Assembly (NCBI RefSeq): GCF_001625305.1
Contig: NW_017804353.1
Coordinates: 4,564,685 to 4,628,684 of the forward strand
DNA length: 64,000 bases
Reading direction: 5' to 3'
Origin: Branchiostoma belcheri
Taxonomy: Eukaryota; Chordata; Leptocardii; Amphioxiformes; Branchiostomatidae
Below are positions 1 through 12,243 of this stretch, one piece after another. How positions within the stretch are numbered: the stretch's first letter is position 1; each line of letters begins with the position of its first letter. The translations under genes were made by a program, and so were the position numbers. The notes under the pieces are model-generated. The model worked only from the letters and a program-made list of their open reading frames with translations, ran no database searches and was not told the DNA's origin.

Positions 1-3000
1 AGTCTGTGGGAGCTAAGTCATTGTCAAACCGTACCACGAGGATTGGAATGGGTGTTCAGTGCACGTTTTTCCTTTGCGTTCGTATCAATGACAAACTTTC
101 GCAGTCAACCCTGGTTGGTGATGAACATGACTATGAAAGAGCCGGTTGTTCCCAGGACATCAGAGAGGAGAAAGTCTTCACCGCGTTTTATACGTCTCCT
201 CTGGTGGTCCGTATAGTGGTTCTTTTGTGGCTCTTGGCTGGGTCAGGGTTTGTTTAGGATGCCGAAGATGGCTGAATTAAACCGGAGTTTGACAGATTCT
301 TCCCAGACTGACAACAACCTAAAGCTACTGGAACTTAAAGTCTTAGTAGAAGGGTAAGAATGGGAAATTATTCAACTGAGAGTTCTCTTAATACAAGACA
401 GGTAAGTCATCATGCAATATATCTTATACTGGCGCCTGATACACCACGTGGGTCGAGTTACAGAATCTGCAAGATGACGTAATACTATAGTCACGGTGCA
501 AACTCGATAGCCCGATAGCTTTCAGCATCAGGGAGCTCGATGCACCTGGCTAATAAGCCACCTCGCCGCTTATTATGTGACATTGAGATGGCTTGAGGTG
601 GTAGATCATAGACCATGGACACCCTCTCGATCCTGCGACAGACTCAAAATCCAGCTAGTGAGTTACAGGCACCATGATTGTTCAACCTTCCATCATCACT
701 CTATCTTCCTAATCCCGTAAATACGTCTCCCCTGACAGCCCCACCAGCACCGTGCTATCTTTGGAGAGCCAAAAAGTGTCTACTCAGCATCGGCTATGTT
801 TATTTCTGTAATCCTTCGTCTTAACAATTAATGTTTACGTTAGAGATCAACTTCTGTCGTCGATATGTAGATGTACACATGAACGTTGTCTTGATTTCTG
901 TTGTTTTCACAGATCGACGTCTGGTTTCCTTCGTCATTAGTAACCGTAGTCATGACGAACCACTGTCAGTTCTGAAAGATGAACAATATTATAAATTATC
1001 AATAGCCACGTGCCACATGTCAACATGCAGACTGCAGCGATTCTCTGACATGGCTCCTGTTACGACTAAGTTGACAAATCACAAGATAAGACATAAGAAT
1101 GACGCATTTTTGTTTTCCTATCATTTTTTACGTTTAGTTAAGCCATACGAAGAAGGAGGCTACGTGTTGTTAAAGTTTCAGGGACAAGCCGTTTTGTTTG
1201 GATCTAGCCATCGAGTCGTTGACCGTGAGAATGTGCGTGAGCAATAGAAGGGAATACAATAGGTGACAAGGAGGCCAGACTGCAGGTCCAGACCCAGTCT
1301 TCCCGTGTTGATCTCTGTTTCACATCAGTTCAGGATCTTCAACTTCCACAACAGTTTATACTCTTTGTGCTGCAGAAAGACATTTCGCGTTTGCCTTAAC
1401 ATGTACGTATCCCTGGCATGTAATCCGGTGCAAATGACATCTCACCAAGCTTACAATCACAGTCCGATGTTTTTTCTTCAAACATTTTGCCTGCATCTTT
1501 CGATGATTTGGAAGCACCATTGTATCGCTGAGACGAATTCTGTTTGGATCACCCTCAGATCTGATGCCAACACCTTCCGTGCCAGGCTGTTTAGAAACTG
1601 ACCATCATTGCTGCATCAAGAAGAGAAGTACAAGGGCAGACGACAGATTCAACAACGGAATAGAAAAACAAAATGAAGACTGGGAAAGATGATCGTACTT
1701 GATGAATTGCCATCATTCCGACATTGACCCGAGATGAGTGCAGGTTAGACAGATGCAGCGGCGTTGTTGAGCTATTGGACACTGACGATAGCCAGTTGTC
1801 ACCTAGGTCAATGACCGATGAACGCTGCCTGAGCACGCTGAAAATATCTCAGGAACGCGGCAGGTGGCTTTATTTCAAGGCATCGAAGATGAGGATGAGC
1901 TTTTGGAATCTTAGGAGGTCACTTCAGTATCAATGGCTTTTAGTCGGGGCCAGACATCTGACAAGAGACGTTAGATCGTGTTACAGGAGGCATGCATCCA
2001 ATTGTAATGGCGGGCCTGTCATTGTGACAAGGTTACACCTAGTACGTCGTGAAAAACTTCGATCAGTCCGCAGGTGTAGTTTGGGTTTTATGGCTTTGTT
2101 AAATGTAAAGGGCTGTAAGTGTCAGGAATGTCCTAGTCGTGACTGCCTCATACACTTCTTTGGCGTAGAGTGGATTGAGTGGTGTGACGCAGTTGCATGT
2201 TGAGATAAACACGTTTGCCATTTTTTCGGGTGGACTCGTTCTATGTACTTCCTTGGCGTGGCGTCAACTGATGTTTACCTCAGCAGACCACAGAATGGGC
2301 AATTAATTTCCCCTACCGCAGTCAGTCCCACTCCTTTTCCAAGGCTAAAAGCCTAACCGGTCCGCACAGTCCTGCGGTATGCCTTCATGTCGGTCCTCCA
2401 TGTCCGCTGTCAGTCCGCCCGTGCCTGGGACCTGCCCTAACCCCGGGTGCACCTGACCCCACAATTCCCTCACCAGACGCGGGGGAGCGGGGTTTACGGC
2501 TTGTTGGGTTTGCGGCAACAAACCGCCATCAATCACGACGCTTTTTATGACAGTTTGCGGCAGTTGTGGGTGTTCTGGGCTGTCGGGTCTTCTTTGTGCC
2601 GACATTTTTCACGGCTCTGATGAAAGTGTGGCTTCCTTCACAAATGCTTTTTAGATACAGTATCCACTTCTTTTGGTAATTGTTCAAAACCACAAGTGTT
2701 ACATTGAGTGATTGATTGTTGTATTTCCGTCTTATCAATTGAAGTTATTGTTAGCTGTGCGGCCTATTAGAAACACTCAACAACTAATATACCCTAATAA
2801 GACAGGTTGACGTGTTTCGTTTTTCCACTTTTTAAAGCGCCTTACATTTTTAAGAAATTGCATGCTTTTAGTTAATCCTACTGGGCATATAGAGTACATT
2901 TGTGATTTGGGTAGTGCGTGTATTGACGACTTGGAATGGTCAAATTTCTTCTGTCTCAAGCTGCGCCACATTCCATCCATTTCTTTGAACCATCGACTGA

Positions 3001-4255
3001 TTTTGCCGATTTCTAGGCTCTGCTCACATGACTACATACATAATCACTTTCTTTTTCCAACCTCTTGAACTACATCAGTAGCTGTAACGCGCCTTATGTC
3101 GTCTGGTCTGCTCAAACAGTGTTGATGATGAATGAATACAAACTCCTGTATGTATTTATCAACAGTCTGCTCCTCTCCAGCAGTCCTCATAACTGCACTG
3201 ACTGATTTGACCGAGTCCGCCCTCGCCGCGCGCGCTGAGAGAAGCTTGCTGACAGCGAGTCGAGAACAGAACGCCGCACGTCGCTCGCGGGCCTAACTCC
3301 GGTCGTCCAAACAGAGGAATATTCCTTCTTATGTTCTGTTCTCCTTGTGGATTAAGATACGGCTACCATTGTCTGGTGCTGACATGTCTCTCTACTGGTG
3401 AGTCTAAGCTGTCAGAACATTTTAAAAACGATCTTTGATACATGTAGGGTAAGAAATGAGATGCTTTGTGTACTGGTACTGAAATCAGATACCTCAGTGT
3501 CGTTTTACCAAATCAACATAAGGATGAAATATTTGCTGAATCGGACTAACACTCGCTTGGAGGATAGTATTGCCTTAGCTTGCGTTTTGTACGAGTATTT
3601 TACCTTGTTATAAGAAAGGTCAGTCTACAGTTACGGTTCCAGCTCTCTGTGGTGTGAGTTTGATAAGACACAGCAGATGGATGCATACTAATGACGACAT
3701 TTCTTACATAACTTTTGTCTCAGATCGGTCCTTTGTCGCGCCGGTACTCTTAGCACGAACTAGGGGGTGGTGGTGACTAAGTCTGCCAAAAAAGGGGATT
3801 GTTCGTTAATTGAACAGGTGTCTTCATGGTGCCATACAGCCCCCCCCCCCGAGAACGTCTTTACGTTATGCCAATGGTCCAATGTCCGATTATGTAACAG
3901 TATCATTTCTTACTAGTAAGAGGTTATGTTCAGTGTGAGCATGATGGTACAAGGATATTACAAAATACATGTTTAATTGTTATTTTTGGTTATGCATGTC
4001 AACCACCTCAGTGTAATACATTATTAAACGTATTGGTGGTGATTGTAGTGTTTACTGACTTGGTATACGTAGGGATCGAAATAGAAACTGACAGGTTATT
4101 ACCTAACAATGTCGTAACACCATCCTTAACTCCTGCACCCATAAATAGCCTTGCTACTAAATCCAGAGTGGCAACCCGACATCATAATCTCCCTGCTTCC
4201 GACTTAGACTGAAATTTAGTCTTCCCCGCTGGCTTAAAGCCTTATGATCAAAGCC
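1..4255. other. Upstream non-genic stretch
   Basis: I see no supportable gene here. Open frames are short (the longest is about 159 codons, 1724-2203 plus), lack recognisable domains and lie in several unrelated frames. A GC-rich patch at about 2350-2520 and a CpG-rich patch at about 3210-3300 stand out. The second is described separately as a possible upstream promoter or leader. A poly-C run of about 10 bases lies near 3841. Confidence 0.5.
3210..3402 (+). promoter_or_regulatory. CpG-rich patch with a downstream GT donor; possible promoter/leader exon
   Basis: About 90 bases near 3217-3300 are dense in CpG (for example CTCGCCGCGCGCGCTGAG), against CpG-poor surroundings. About 100 bases further on, TCTCTACTG is followed by GTGAGT, a consensus 5' splice site at about 3402. 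A matching 3' splice site (CTTCCTGCAG) lies at 12044, shortly before the start codon of the collagen gene. Together these could be a non-coding first exon joined to the signal-peptide exon. This is inference only. There is no transcript evidence and no TATA box. Confidence 0.22.
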
Positions 4256-4495
4256 TAATTAAGACGACGTTGATAACGGTTATTACGATTTCTTAGACGA
4301 TAAGGGGGATAACAAGGAGATAATTAAGACGACGTTGATAACGGTTATTACGATTTCTTAGACGATAAGGGGGATAACAAGGAGATAATTAAGACGACGT
4401 TGATAACGGTTATTACGATTTCTTAGACGATAAGGGGGATAACAAGGAGATAATTGAGTCGACGTATGAGATAATATGATAAGAGGGATAAGAAG
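4256..4495. repeat. 65-bp tandem repeat, three identical copies plus a degenerate fourth
   Basis: The unit begins TAATTAAGACGACGTTGATA and ends GGATAACAAGGAGA. Copies start at 4256, 4321 and 4386, exactly 65 bases apart, and I see no difference among the three. A fourth, diverged partial copy starts at 4451 (TAATTGAGTCGACGT) and fades by about 4495. The lack of divergence suggests recent expansion or active homogenisation. No coding frame is maintained across it. Confidence 0.95.
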
Positions 4496-5999
4496 GCCCC
4501 AGTCTTACTCTGAGAAGCTGTAGGTCATGTTCAAGAACACTGACATTGACCTTGTCCCGACTCCGGTTACCGAGCGTCACACTGCGTTACAGGGTGGCGA
4601 TGTGTCAAGGGCGAGTGAGGGGTGTGAAAATGTTTGTTGAACTTTTCTTTGATCTGTGTGAAATCTTGTTTGCCTTTGCTTATTTTAGTTAGTTGTACTG
4701 TTTTGGCCTTTCGCGTTTAGTAGAATGACACGTTGACCTCTCAAGATACAGATGATTTATGAATATTCCATGTAAAATGATGGCATCATCAGGTACTGAA
4801 TTTGGAATTAAGCGATTAGTGACTTAACGTTATTTACGGAATGCCGACTTTCTGTTCGAATTATTTTATCCACATTCTCCAGGATTGAATTCGCACTCTT
4901 TCCCCTATCACAATAGCATGAACCTACAAGCAAAAACCAGTACGTAATTCGCATCACTATCTACCCATTGAGTATGGTAACCAGGCTACCATATGGATAA
5001 TGTTCTGGCCTTCGTACCAACTAATCGGTCCACCCAATATAAACCAGCAGCCCGGAGGTTCACGGTGTTTTTACATTCCGGGGATCGCGTTTGCACCCTC
5101 CTGAACCCTGTATTAATTAGACAAACAAATCATACAAATATAGCCCCTGAACCTACGGGAAGTGTTCCGTCATGGTCAAGGTCAGACAGATGTTCTTGTT
5201 TCTTCTTATGGCCGGAGACCGCTATATCGGCCTATCCCAAAAATTCCGTGGGTGGGGCTTAGAAGGTTATGATTTTTAGTTAATTTCCGCTCGCCCGACC
5301 TAAATAATCGTTTTCTGACGTTTATAGCTCTCCGTGATGAAGTAATAGAAGCACCTGTCATTCAATGGAATTCGGCCTGTTCCAGATAGCTTACTGACAT
5401 ATTATTCTCTGCAAGCAGGAGGTATGATTAGATAGTAACAGGTGGCATTCGGTACACAGACCTATACAGGTGCGCCGCCTACCGACAAAAGAAGCGAAGT
5501 CCCGCAAAAAGAGTTTTAACCCTCTGAGCAGCTGAGACAACTAAAACCGCTGAGCTTAATATCTGTAATCGACAGTTTACACTTGTAGATTATTAAAAAG
5601 ATAACAGTAACCGTTGTTATTACGACTGTTCCCTCAATGAACTTGCAATGTGACCAAGGCGACTCTTAGTCTATCTGACCATAGAACGTTTCGATCGTCG
5701 TTTGTCCCGTTCTACTCACTGTGTGTTCTACCTAGGGCAACATCAATCCCAACTAAAATCGCGCTCCTAGCGGCCCGTCCGACTAACTGGTCCTCGGAGA
5801 CCGGGGCCCATATAGCCCCTGACAGCGAGAGATTGTGTAACAGAGGCAAGGGTCAGGCCGAGGTCTTCAGTTCGGTACATCCCCTGCATGCTTCTAGTGT
5901 CAGAACCACGGTAGGTGTCAACCGTTCGCCGTCTTCTGATGGAACCAGGCTGTTGTTATTGTACTTCTAAGACATAGGGAATGTTCATTCTTTTTCTTA
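4496..5999. other. Non-genic stretch
   Basis: Short open frames only (for example 5650-5970 plus, 106 codons) with no recognised domain. I see no RNA gene, no inverted-repeat element and no repeat array here. Confidence 0.45.
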
Positions 6000-6190
6000 A
6001 GGCTGGATGTCACGAATGCATGTAGAGCTGCATAGTTGATGGTGATTCCGTAGATCAAAAGGGCGGAGGTTAGGTTCGAGCCCCGCTCGGGCATGGTGTG
6101 AGGGGTTGTATTCGGATGGTGACGCAAAGCTGGTGGCCCCGAAGCTTCAGGCGCTCAGTTGAGGATGACTGCTTTACTTTACTTTGAATC
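6000..6190 (+). mobile_element. tRNA-derived SINE-like relic
   Basis: A perfect RNA polymerase III B-box-like string, GGTTCGAGCCC, sits at 6073-6083, with GTAGAGCTGCATAG-type sequence about 50 bases upstream where an A box would lie. Downstream, GGATGGTGACGCAAAGCTGG followed by TGGCCCCGAAGC resembles the post-tRNA region of deuterostome SINEs. The stretch ends in an ACTTTACTTTACTTT-like tail. I cannot fold a full cloverleaf, so a functional tRNA gene is unlikely. Family is unassigned. Confidence 0.4.
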
Positions 6191-9100
6191 GGTGCCATAT
6201 GGAATATTGGCATTTAAGTGGGGGAATTTCAGCCTTCTAGCGACAACCGTCCGCGGAGCAGTCTCTTCTCTGTGTGTCGTCGTAAAATCAACGTCAGTAA
6301 ACTTAACTGCAAGGCTGTATTTTCATTACTGTACAGTCAATACACTAACTTTTGCTCATACATGTACATTCCTAATGAATTACAATATGAGAAGCTGTGA
6401 ATCTAGACACTTCTCGGTTCGACTATCGTTGAGAGATGACCTCAGAGATTATCAGTAAGAGATGACCTAGATAGTCAGAAGATGGGAAAGAGCTTTCGAC
6501 AGCTTTAGGCCTCGTATTGTCACTGCCGTCTTTCGCCGCAGCTTACTGTTATCAGCAGTGATGCTAACAGTCGGAGTCGGCGGAGTCGATTGAAAGGATA
6601 ACTTGTAGATCACTCCGCGACACGCACGCAAGTGAATCGAAGGCAGACATCTTTCTAGAAATCTTTGTAATGACTACAACAGCCATAGATCAGTGATATG
6701 TCACTATGTAGTGACATTCTGATCAGTGAATGTTTACGTCGCTTCTTTGTGTGAATCTTTCTTATAAGTTGAATCAGAAGGTTTATTACAACAATAGCCT
6801 GGGTGCCAGACTGTTTCCAGGGCCTGCCCAGGCCAATTTCTCAGCTCTCAGCTACATTCTCCATGTAGCATTACTAGATCAGAAACCTCATGCTAGGGGC
6901 CATCAAAGCTTAATTTCTAGTTATTTTTATCGTAATTAGCTAGTATTTTGATTGGTGAAGATACCTTAGTGAATAGTGCCAATCTTGATGACACAGACTT
7001 CAATCTTTTAAGAGTGTCGGGTAACAGTCTCGACCTAATTCAGCAAAGGTAACTCTTTATTATCACCTGATGGCAACGTTAGCGACGTCTTCTGACCAGA
7101 CAACCATTCCCAAGACAGAGATTACCTCTGTACTTTATCTCAGCTCCAAGCCGGATTCCGCCAGAGTTATTGCTCTATAAAAGGAAATCGGGTCCCCGCA
7201 GCCGTAATCCCGCCTTACCTACCCCCTACTTTACGCTATCAGAGCCTTCCCCGCATTATTTATATGCGGCAGGAGGAGGTCAGATGTCACTACACATTAC
7301 GCCACCCGTAACTGCGCGTTCCCCCTCCCCCTGTCAACATTGGACGCACGCTGACTGTGTTTCACGCTGGACGCAAACCTTTTCCCGAGTAAGACCTGTT
7401 GGAAACGACGAAAAGAGCGGCTCTAGGATAAAACCTGGCGAACGGGACCCTAATTTCGAAGAGCTAAATTCTAAGCAGACGGGGAGTGTGTGCGGAGGAG
7501 CGTTATCGTACCGAGGTGTGTTGAGGTGAGGAGTGATGTTTTAGAGTGGGGATTCTTGTTGAACGTGGAACCACATGTATGTGCTCCATATCGACCACAG
7601 TCCTGCGCCAAATTCACGGTAAGACGTATAGTCTGTATACGCTTTACTAAAAGAACGTTAGTGTTTGGCATTCTTACATGTAGTAACGTTTTTCGGAGCT
7701 TCCCTTGCGAATAGTACCGGAGGCCTTTTCTCGCCGATAGGTCTGAAGTAAAGTTTCGGAATGTCTCAGTTGATAAGGAAAGGGCATGTTTTGGAAATTT
7801 GGCCCCCGTGAATTTGGTCCGCAATGTGAAGGCAAGGAGAATATCTGGCATCTTAAGATTTTCCGGCTTTGGAAAGATGTCTTTAAGTAAATAAGCTACG
7901 TCTTGGCTGTCCTAAGGAGGTAAGTGTATAAAGTACGGATCATCCGGCGAAGCGTACAGGGCTGAAGTTCGAAGGGAAGCAGACAGTTTTTTGCGGAGCA
8001 GACCAAAACTGGTTCCGTCGCCAAGACATCGGTAATTCCTGTTGTACCCGAGGCTCCAGCTCCAGCTTGTTCGCATTTCCTCAGAAAGCCGATCTAACAT
8101 TGGCCTGCCGCCGCTGGGAAATACGGAAGTAGAAAAGAGTTGTAACCACTGCTGTGTGATGGGGTATGTCCTCACTAACGTTACATGCATTGCTAGTTTT
8201 ATTGGCTGGAAGTAACGCGATCTAGCCTGATACGGCTACTATAATAACAGATCTGAACCTTAGATGCAGTAAACTTTTATTTCCGATGTCTGTTTGGATA
8301 GTTAGACAGTATGTTCCTTTGTCCCCTTTCTCGTATTTTACTGACTTACTCCGTTGAGTTCGCTCGGAAGGTTTCCATGACTTATTCCCGATTGTAAAGT
8401 TCCCAAAACCACTTGCTCCTCACAGCAACACCAATAGGATATCATGCTTCTTTTCAATGCCAACTGTTTTCTATAGGTTTCCTAGTAATTATGCTTCATG
8501 CCATCGCATTAAAATAGACTGTACAATCACACATTCATTATGCCATTCAAAGTTATGTAACTGTCAATAGCGAACTACACTCCACAAAGTGAAGTGTGCT
8601 CGAATAGTTATGTACCGTATCTTTAAGCTTTTTAATGACCAAGTTGCTGAATCGGTTTGGCATATAATGCCAGAGAGACGACAGTTACGACAGATGATTT
8701 TCTATTCATTCAAACTACAATCCTACCTTACACTTCTCTAACTAAAAATAGTACATGTAAGTAGATGTCCCGAGTCCCCTTAGCGAGGATAAAGACACTC
8801 AAGCCCCTCGACTCAAGCCCTCTCCAGGCGGTACGCGTCATTAGTTTTATCTAGAACAGCAGTAAATGTTGTGTACACGTTCCTAAATCATCCTGACCCT
8901 GCTGCCAGTGGCTACATTACCAGCCGCCAAGAAGTCCCGTTGTTGTATCCAAGCTTATTCCAGCATGCACGAAGTTGTCGATGTCAACCTCTGATGACTG
9001 TGCTTTATAATGAGCGATGAAATCGTCTCCAGCGTACCTTCGATGGTTGTAATTATTGCTACGTCGGTAAAACAAGACCAGCTGCTTCGTTTCTTGATCA

Positions 9101-11471
9101 AACGAGTCCAGATAAAGTTCATGGCCATTTACCATCCAAGGTTTTAGAGAACAGTGAATGATAATTTTTTTCACTGAGACCTTGACACGAAAAATCGGAG
9201 GCGTGTGGAACTGAGAGGTCCTGTTGTTTCAAAATCAAGAACCTGTTTCCGCTTGTGAAGCATTAGAGCAACACAATATACAAAGCCTGGCAAACCTGAC
9301 TCATTTTTGTTCCAAAAGTACTTGACTCTTTGACTGACGAGGTCGGTATTACCGCAACCATAACCGCGTTTCCCTTTGACTGGCACCTTCCGCGTTCAGG
9401 GTCATGATCGAGCACAATGTGGCAAAGTAAAGTCCCGCCGATCCAACCAGGGGGAGCTCAGGTCGTGATGCTTTCACCGTCTTGGATTGCAAGGAAAACC
9501 TCTTAGTGCACCACGGAGTGATTTTACGGAGCTTTGTATCCGTGATAAGCAATCTAAGTTCAGGAGAAAGTTGTGGTTACCGGGTAAAGTCAATATTTCA
9601 GGCGTCGCAGGCGCCGTGGAATACTAGTAATGCATGAATGCAAGGCATCTGCTCTTGGCAATGATTAAGCATTGCATGAAACCTATGGGAAGAAGCTGGG
9701 CTATGGATTCGAAATAATTAAGGAAAGGGCGTATAAAGTTATGTCCCAATACAATTCCTGTATCAGTGTGTGGATACTGCATTACATTGAAATGAAATGC
9801 ATCATCGATATTATAGGTAGGCGTTTCTAATTAGATAGATAATGTTGGCCAGATCTTTTGGTAGTTTATATAAGCAACGTTGTAATGAAACGTTGAAAGG
9901 AATTGTTTATCATTTTACACGATAGAAAGCGGTCCAACTGTAGTAAACATGGACAGGCTCTCTCGTGTTCAGAGAGTAATGTATGCTGTCACTTCTGGGT
10001 CACGCAAGGCTAGAATCTCAGCACAACAAGACCGTAATGACTTGTAGTCTGCTCTAAAACAGACTGGCTGGAATCGTAGGAATGTCCAGCCGTTCACCAG
10101 AGAGACGGCGTTTGGTGAATGTCAGACTCCGTTGTCTTGTTAGAACCTGGCCCTCGGTGGCCCATACTCTGTAGTGTAGATTCGTGATTGCTGATTTTAT
10201 GAGGACACCCTAGTCAGTTTTGTAGTCCACCACCCTGTAAGGGACCTTGCCGTGGAACATAATGGATATGTCGCGCCCAAAGACGGGCGGAATCTTGAGT
10301 CACAACAGATGTAAACTTCCCTGGAAGGAAAGGCATTATCGCTGCTGGAGTGATTATAACCCTGTCATTAAGTATGGGCGGGCTACAAGGTCAAATGTAC
10401 CACCTAATTATAATTTCTGCTTTGGATTACGGTCAATTTGATGTTAGCACCTCAGACTAGGGCAACGACATGTCTGATGTCTGAGTCGCCCTTCAGTTTG
10501 CGTCATGCATTTTGCTTGATGGTTGAAGCACCAATATCCTACAGCTTCATGTCAATGAGACCAGTTGATTCAATTTCAAGCTGACCAACTCTTTTGTAAT
10601 ACTTTGCTTTTAATAGGAAGCTATAGAAAGCTAGTAACCCCTCTCAAGATAGTCAACTGTCCTTTTGGTCTGTTCTAGCTCTGCCGACGTCTGTGTATAG
10701 GGACTCCGTCCTTGGGCTGGGCTGTTTCAACAAAAATCGCTGTTGACCGACTGGATCCTTGAGATATGTACTGATGATGTAAAGAAACCTTGGCATTGGA
10801 AGTAAGGTTATCTTGGGTGAGATAACAAGTCTTTGAAGTGTGCCAGATCTTGTTGGGTCTTGATATGCCAAGGGCCTTGTCATTCCTTCGTGGAACATCC
10901 AACTTGTAAACGTCTCTGCACCGTTCCTTTGGCTGCTTCCCAACCGAGCTTGTAATCTCCCCATCTCGATGAAGATATCTCATTGATAAGCGTTCTCCAA
11001 ATCGCTAGGGGGCAAAAGGAGGGCGCTTGATCTCGTTTTTACGGAGTTGCTGGTTCAACAATCGTGGCTAGGGAATCTTTCTGTAACGATATATCTCTCC
11101 CGCAATCAATGGTACATTCCGACAATAGCACGGTTGGGTCACAGGGTTTATGGATAATTATGAAAGCACACAATCTTTGATCGCGGAGACCAATTAATTC
11201 TAGTAAAGTAAAACTTTCATGTAATGTTTTATCGGCAGTCCTAGAAATTCAATACGTGCCTTTTCAAACAAAGCGGGCCTATATTCTATCTCCGTTGAAG
11301 ACCTTGAAGGCAAAACAATGTAAGATAGAAAAGGAAATTATTGCAAAGTTGGCTGACTTCCCCTTCGCATATTTAATCACACAAACTACAGACACAGACA
11401 GATACGCCAATATAATTCTTCACTTCCTTAGTGGTGAAGTAGAAAAATAACCAAAGAAAACAAAATAATAT
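6191..11471. other. Non-genic stretch
   Basis: No supportable gene. A TATAAAAGG string lies at 7176-7184 but no coding exon follows it convincingly. A minus-strand coding-like stretch (8917-9552) is listed separately. Another minus-strand pair of overlapping open frames (10653-10983, about 103 codons) has no domain that I recognise. Confidence 0.4.
8917..9552 (-). other. Unrecognised coding-like stretch, possibly a relic
   Basis: Three abutting minus-strand open frames (9349-9552, 9171-9386, 8917-9174) cover about 640 bases. The last reads like real protein (for example GHELYLDSFDQETKQLVLFY) and ends at a stop after GLLGGW. I do not recognise a family and see no splice sites that would connect the frames. 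It may be an old gene or element fragment, or chance. I assign no function. Confidence 0.2.
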
Positions 11472-11618
11472 CCGAGCAGAGGTTTGGGTTTTGGTGTGTT
11501 TTCAGGCTTTTTTATAGGTCTTTCTTTTTTTGCACTGATATCTTTTTTACGCCAACCCAAAGCGTAAAAAGATACCAAAATGCGCCCAAAATAAGCCAAA
11601 CCCCAAACCTCTGCTTGG
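11472..11618. mobile_element. Foldback (MITE-like) element
   Basis: The ends are inverted copies of each other: CCGAGCAGAGGTTTGGGTTT on the left, and on the right a segment whose reverse complement begins CCAAGCAGAGGTTTGGGGTT. The arms are about 22 bases with one or two differences. A second, inner stem (TATCTTTTTTACG paired with CGTAAAAAGATA) lies near 11540-11575. The whole is about 147 bp, has no coding capacity, and is typical of a short non-autonomous DNA element. I see no clear target-site duplication. Confidence 0.55.
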
Positions 11619-12044
11619 AGAGTACCAAAGTAGGAAGAAAAGGTTCGGAACGACACCCCCATCCCAAACATGGACCGTCCCGAACAGGCAAACTTTTGGC
11701 AACAAGTCAGGATGGAGAGACGTGGTCGCCAAGTCGGGGAATATTGTAGGAAACATGTTGTCCTAGTTACTTATGTCCAAGTCGATTGGCTGCTGTGCCC
11801 TGTTATTTATCAAGAGAGCAGCATGTTTTTGCGCCTTGTGAGTATTTTCTTAGGAATAATCAAGCGAGATAGGACGAAATAAATGTGCACATGGGCGCCG
11901 CTCGGGCCTGCAGATTTACTGCACTTGATGGGGGACAGTTCCGCATGTTTACCTCGTGTGTATTATTCTTGTCAGTTTGTGAACTAACAGATGGCGAGGT
12001 CTGGACTGAAGCCTGACCTACAATCGCACTCTGCCTTCCTGCAG
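11619..12044 (+). promoter_or_regulatory. Region immediately upstream of the collagen start exon
   Basis: About 425 bases between the foldback element and the candidate 3' splice site at 12044. I see no TATA box. GC content rises toward the start exon (GGGCGCCGCTCGGGCCTG near 11895). It may hold the core promoter if transcription begins close to the start codon, or be the end of a leader intron if CTTCCTGCAG at 12044 is used. Confidence 0.3.
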
Positions 12045-12143
12045 GTTTTCTGATAGGATCTGCGAGGACCTAGACTCGACGCGTGCGGCAGGAGTGTAGA
12101 GAGGTGCCCGGTCAGGGAGAGCCGTGTGTCCGCCCGCCGCGCT

Positions 12144-12243
12144 ATGGCGCCGTGGGGCCGGCTACTGGCGCTGACCGTCTACTGGGCGCACAGGATATTC
12201 CTGGCTCACGCCTGCGGAGAGAGCGAGCCCATACAGTATTCAG
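12144..12243 (+). CDS. Collagen exon 1: start codon and signal peptide
   Basis: Thirty-three codons plus one base. The ATG at 12144 has G at -3 and G at +4, a good initiation context, and is preceded by a GC-rich leader. The protein starts [20 protein letters not shown], a short basic N-region and hydrophobic core, with likely cleavage after AHA, just before CGESE. The donor is TTCAG|GTGAGT. It ends after the first base of a Gly codon (phase 1), which exon 2 completes. The true 5' end of the mRNA is not visible; TTCCTGCAG at 12044 could be a 3' splice site for an upstream leader exon. Confidence 0.85.

Noticed and set aside
1724-2203. 159-codon open frame as a gene
   Set aside because: No domain, unusual composition, no supporting splice or promoter signals.
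6065-6095. Functional tRNA gene
   Set aside because: A B box is present, but no acceptor stem or cloverleaf can be drawn; SINE-like flanks explain it better.
7176-7184. TATAAAAGG as a promoter
   Set aside because: A good TATA string, but no coding exon, initiator or CpG context follows within reach, and AT-rich DNA yields such strings by chance.
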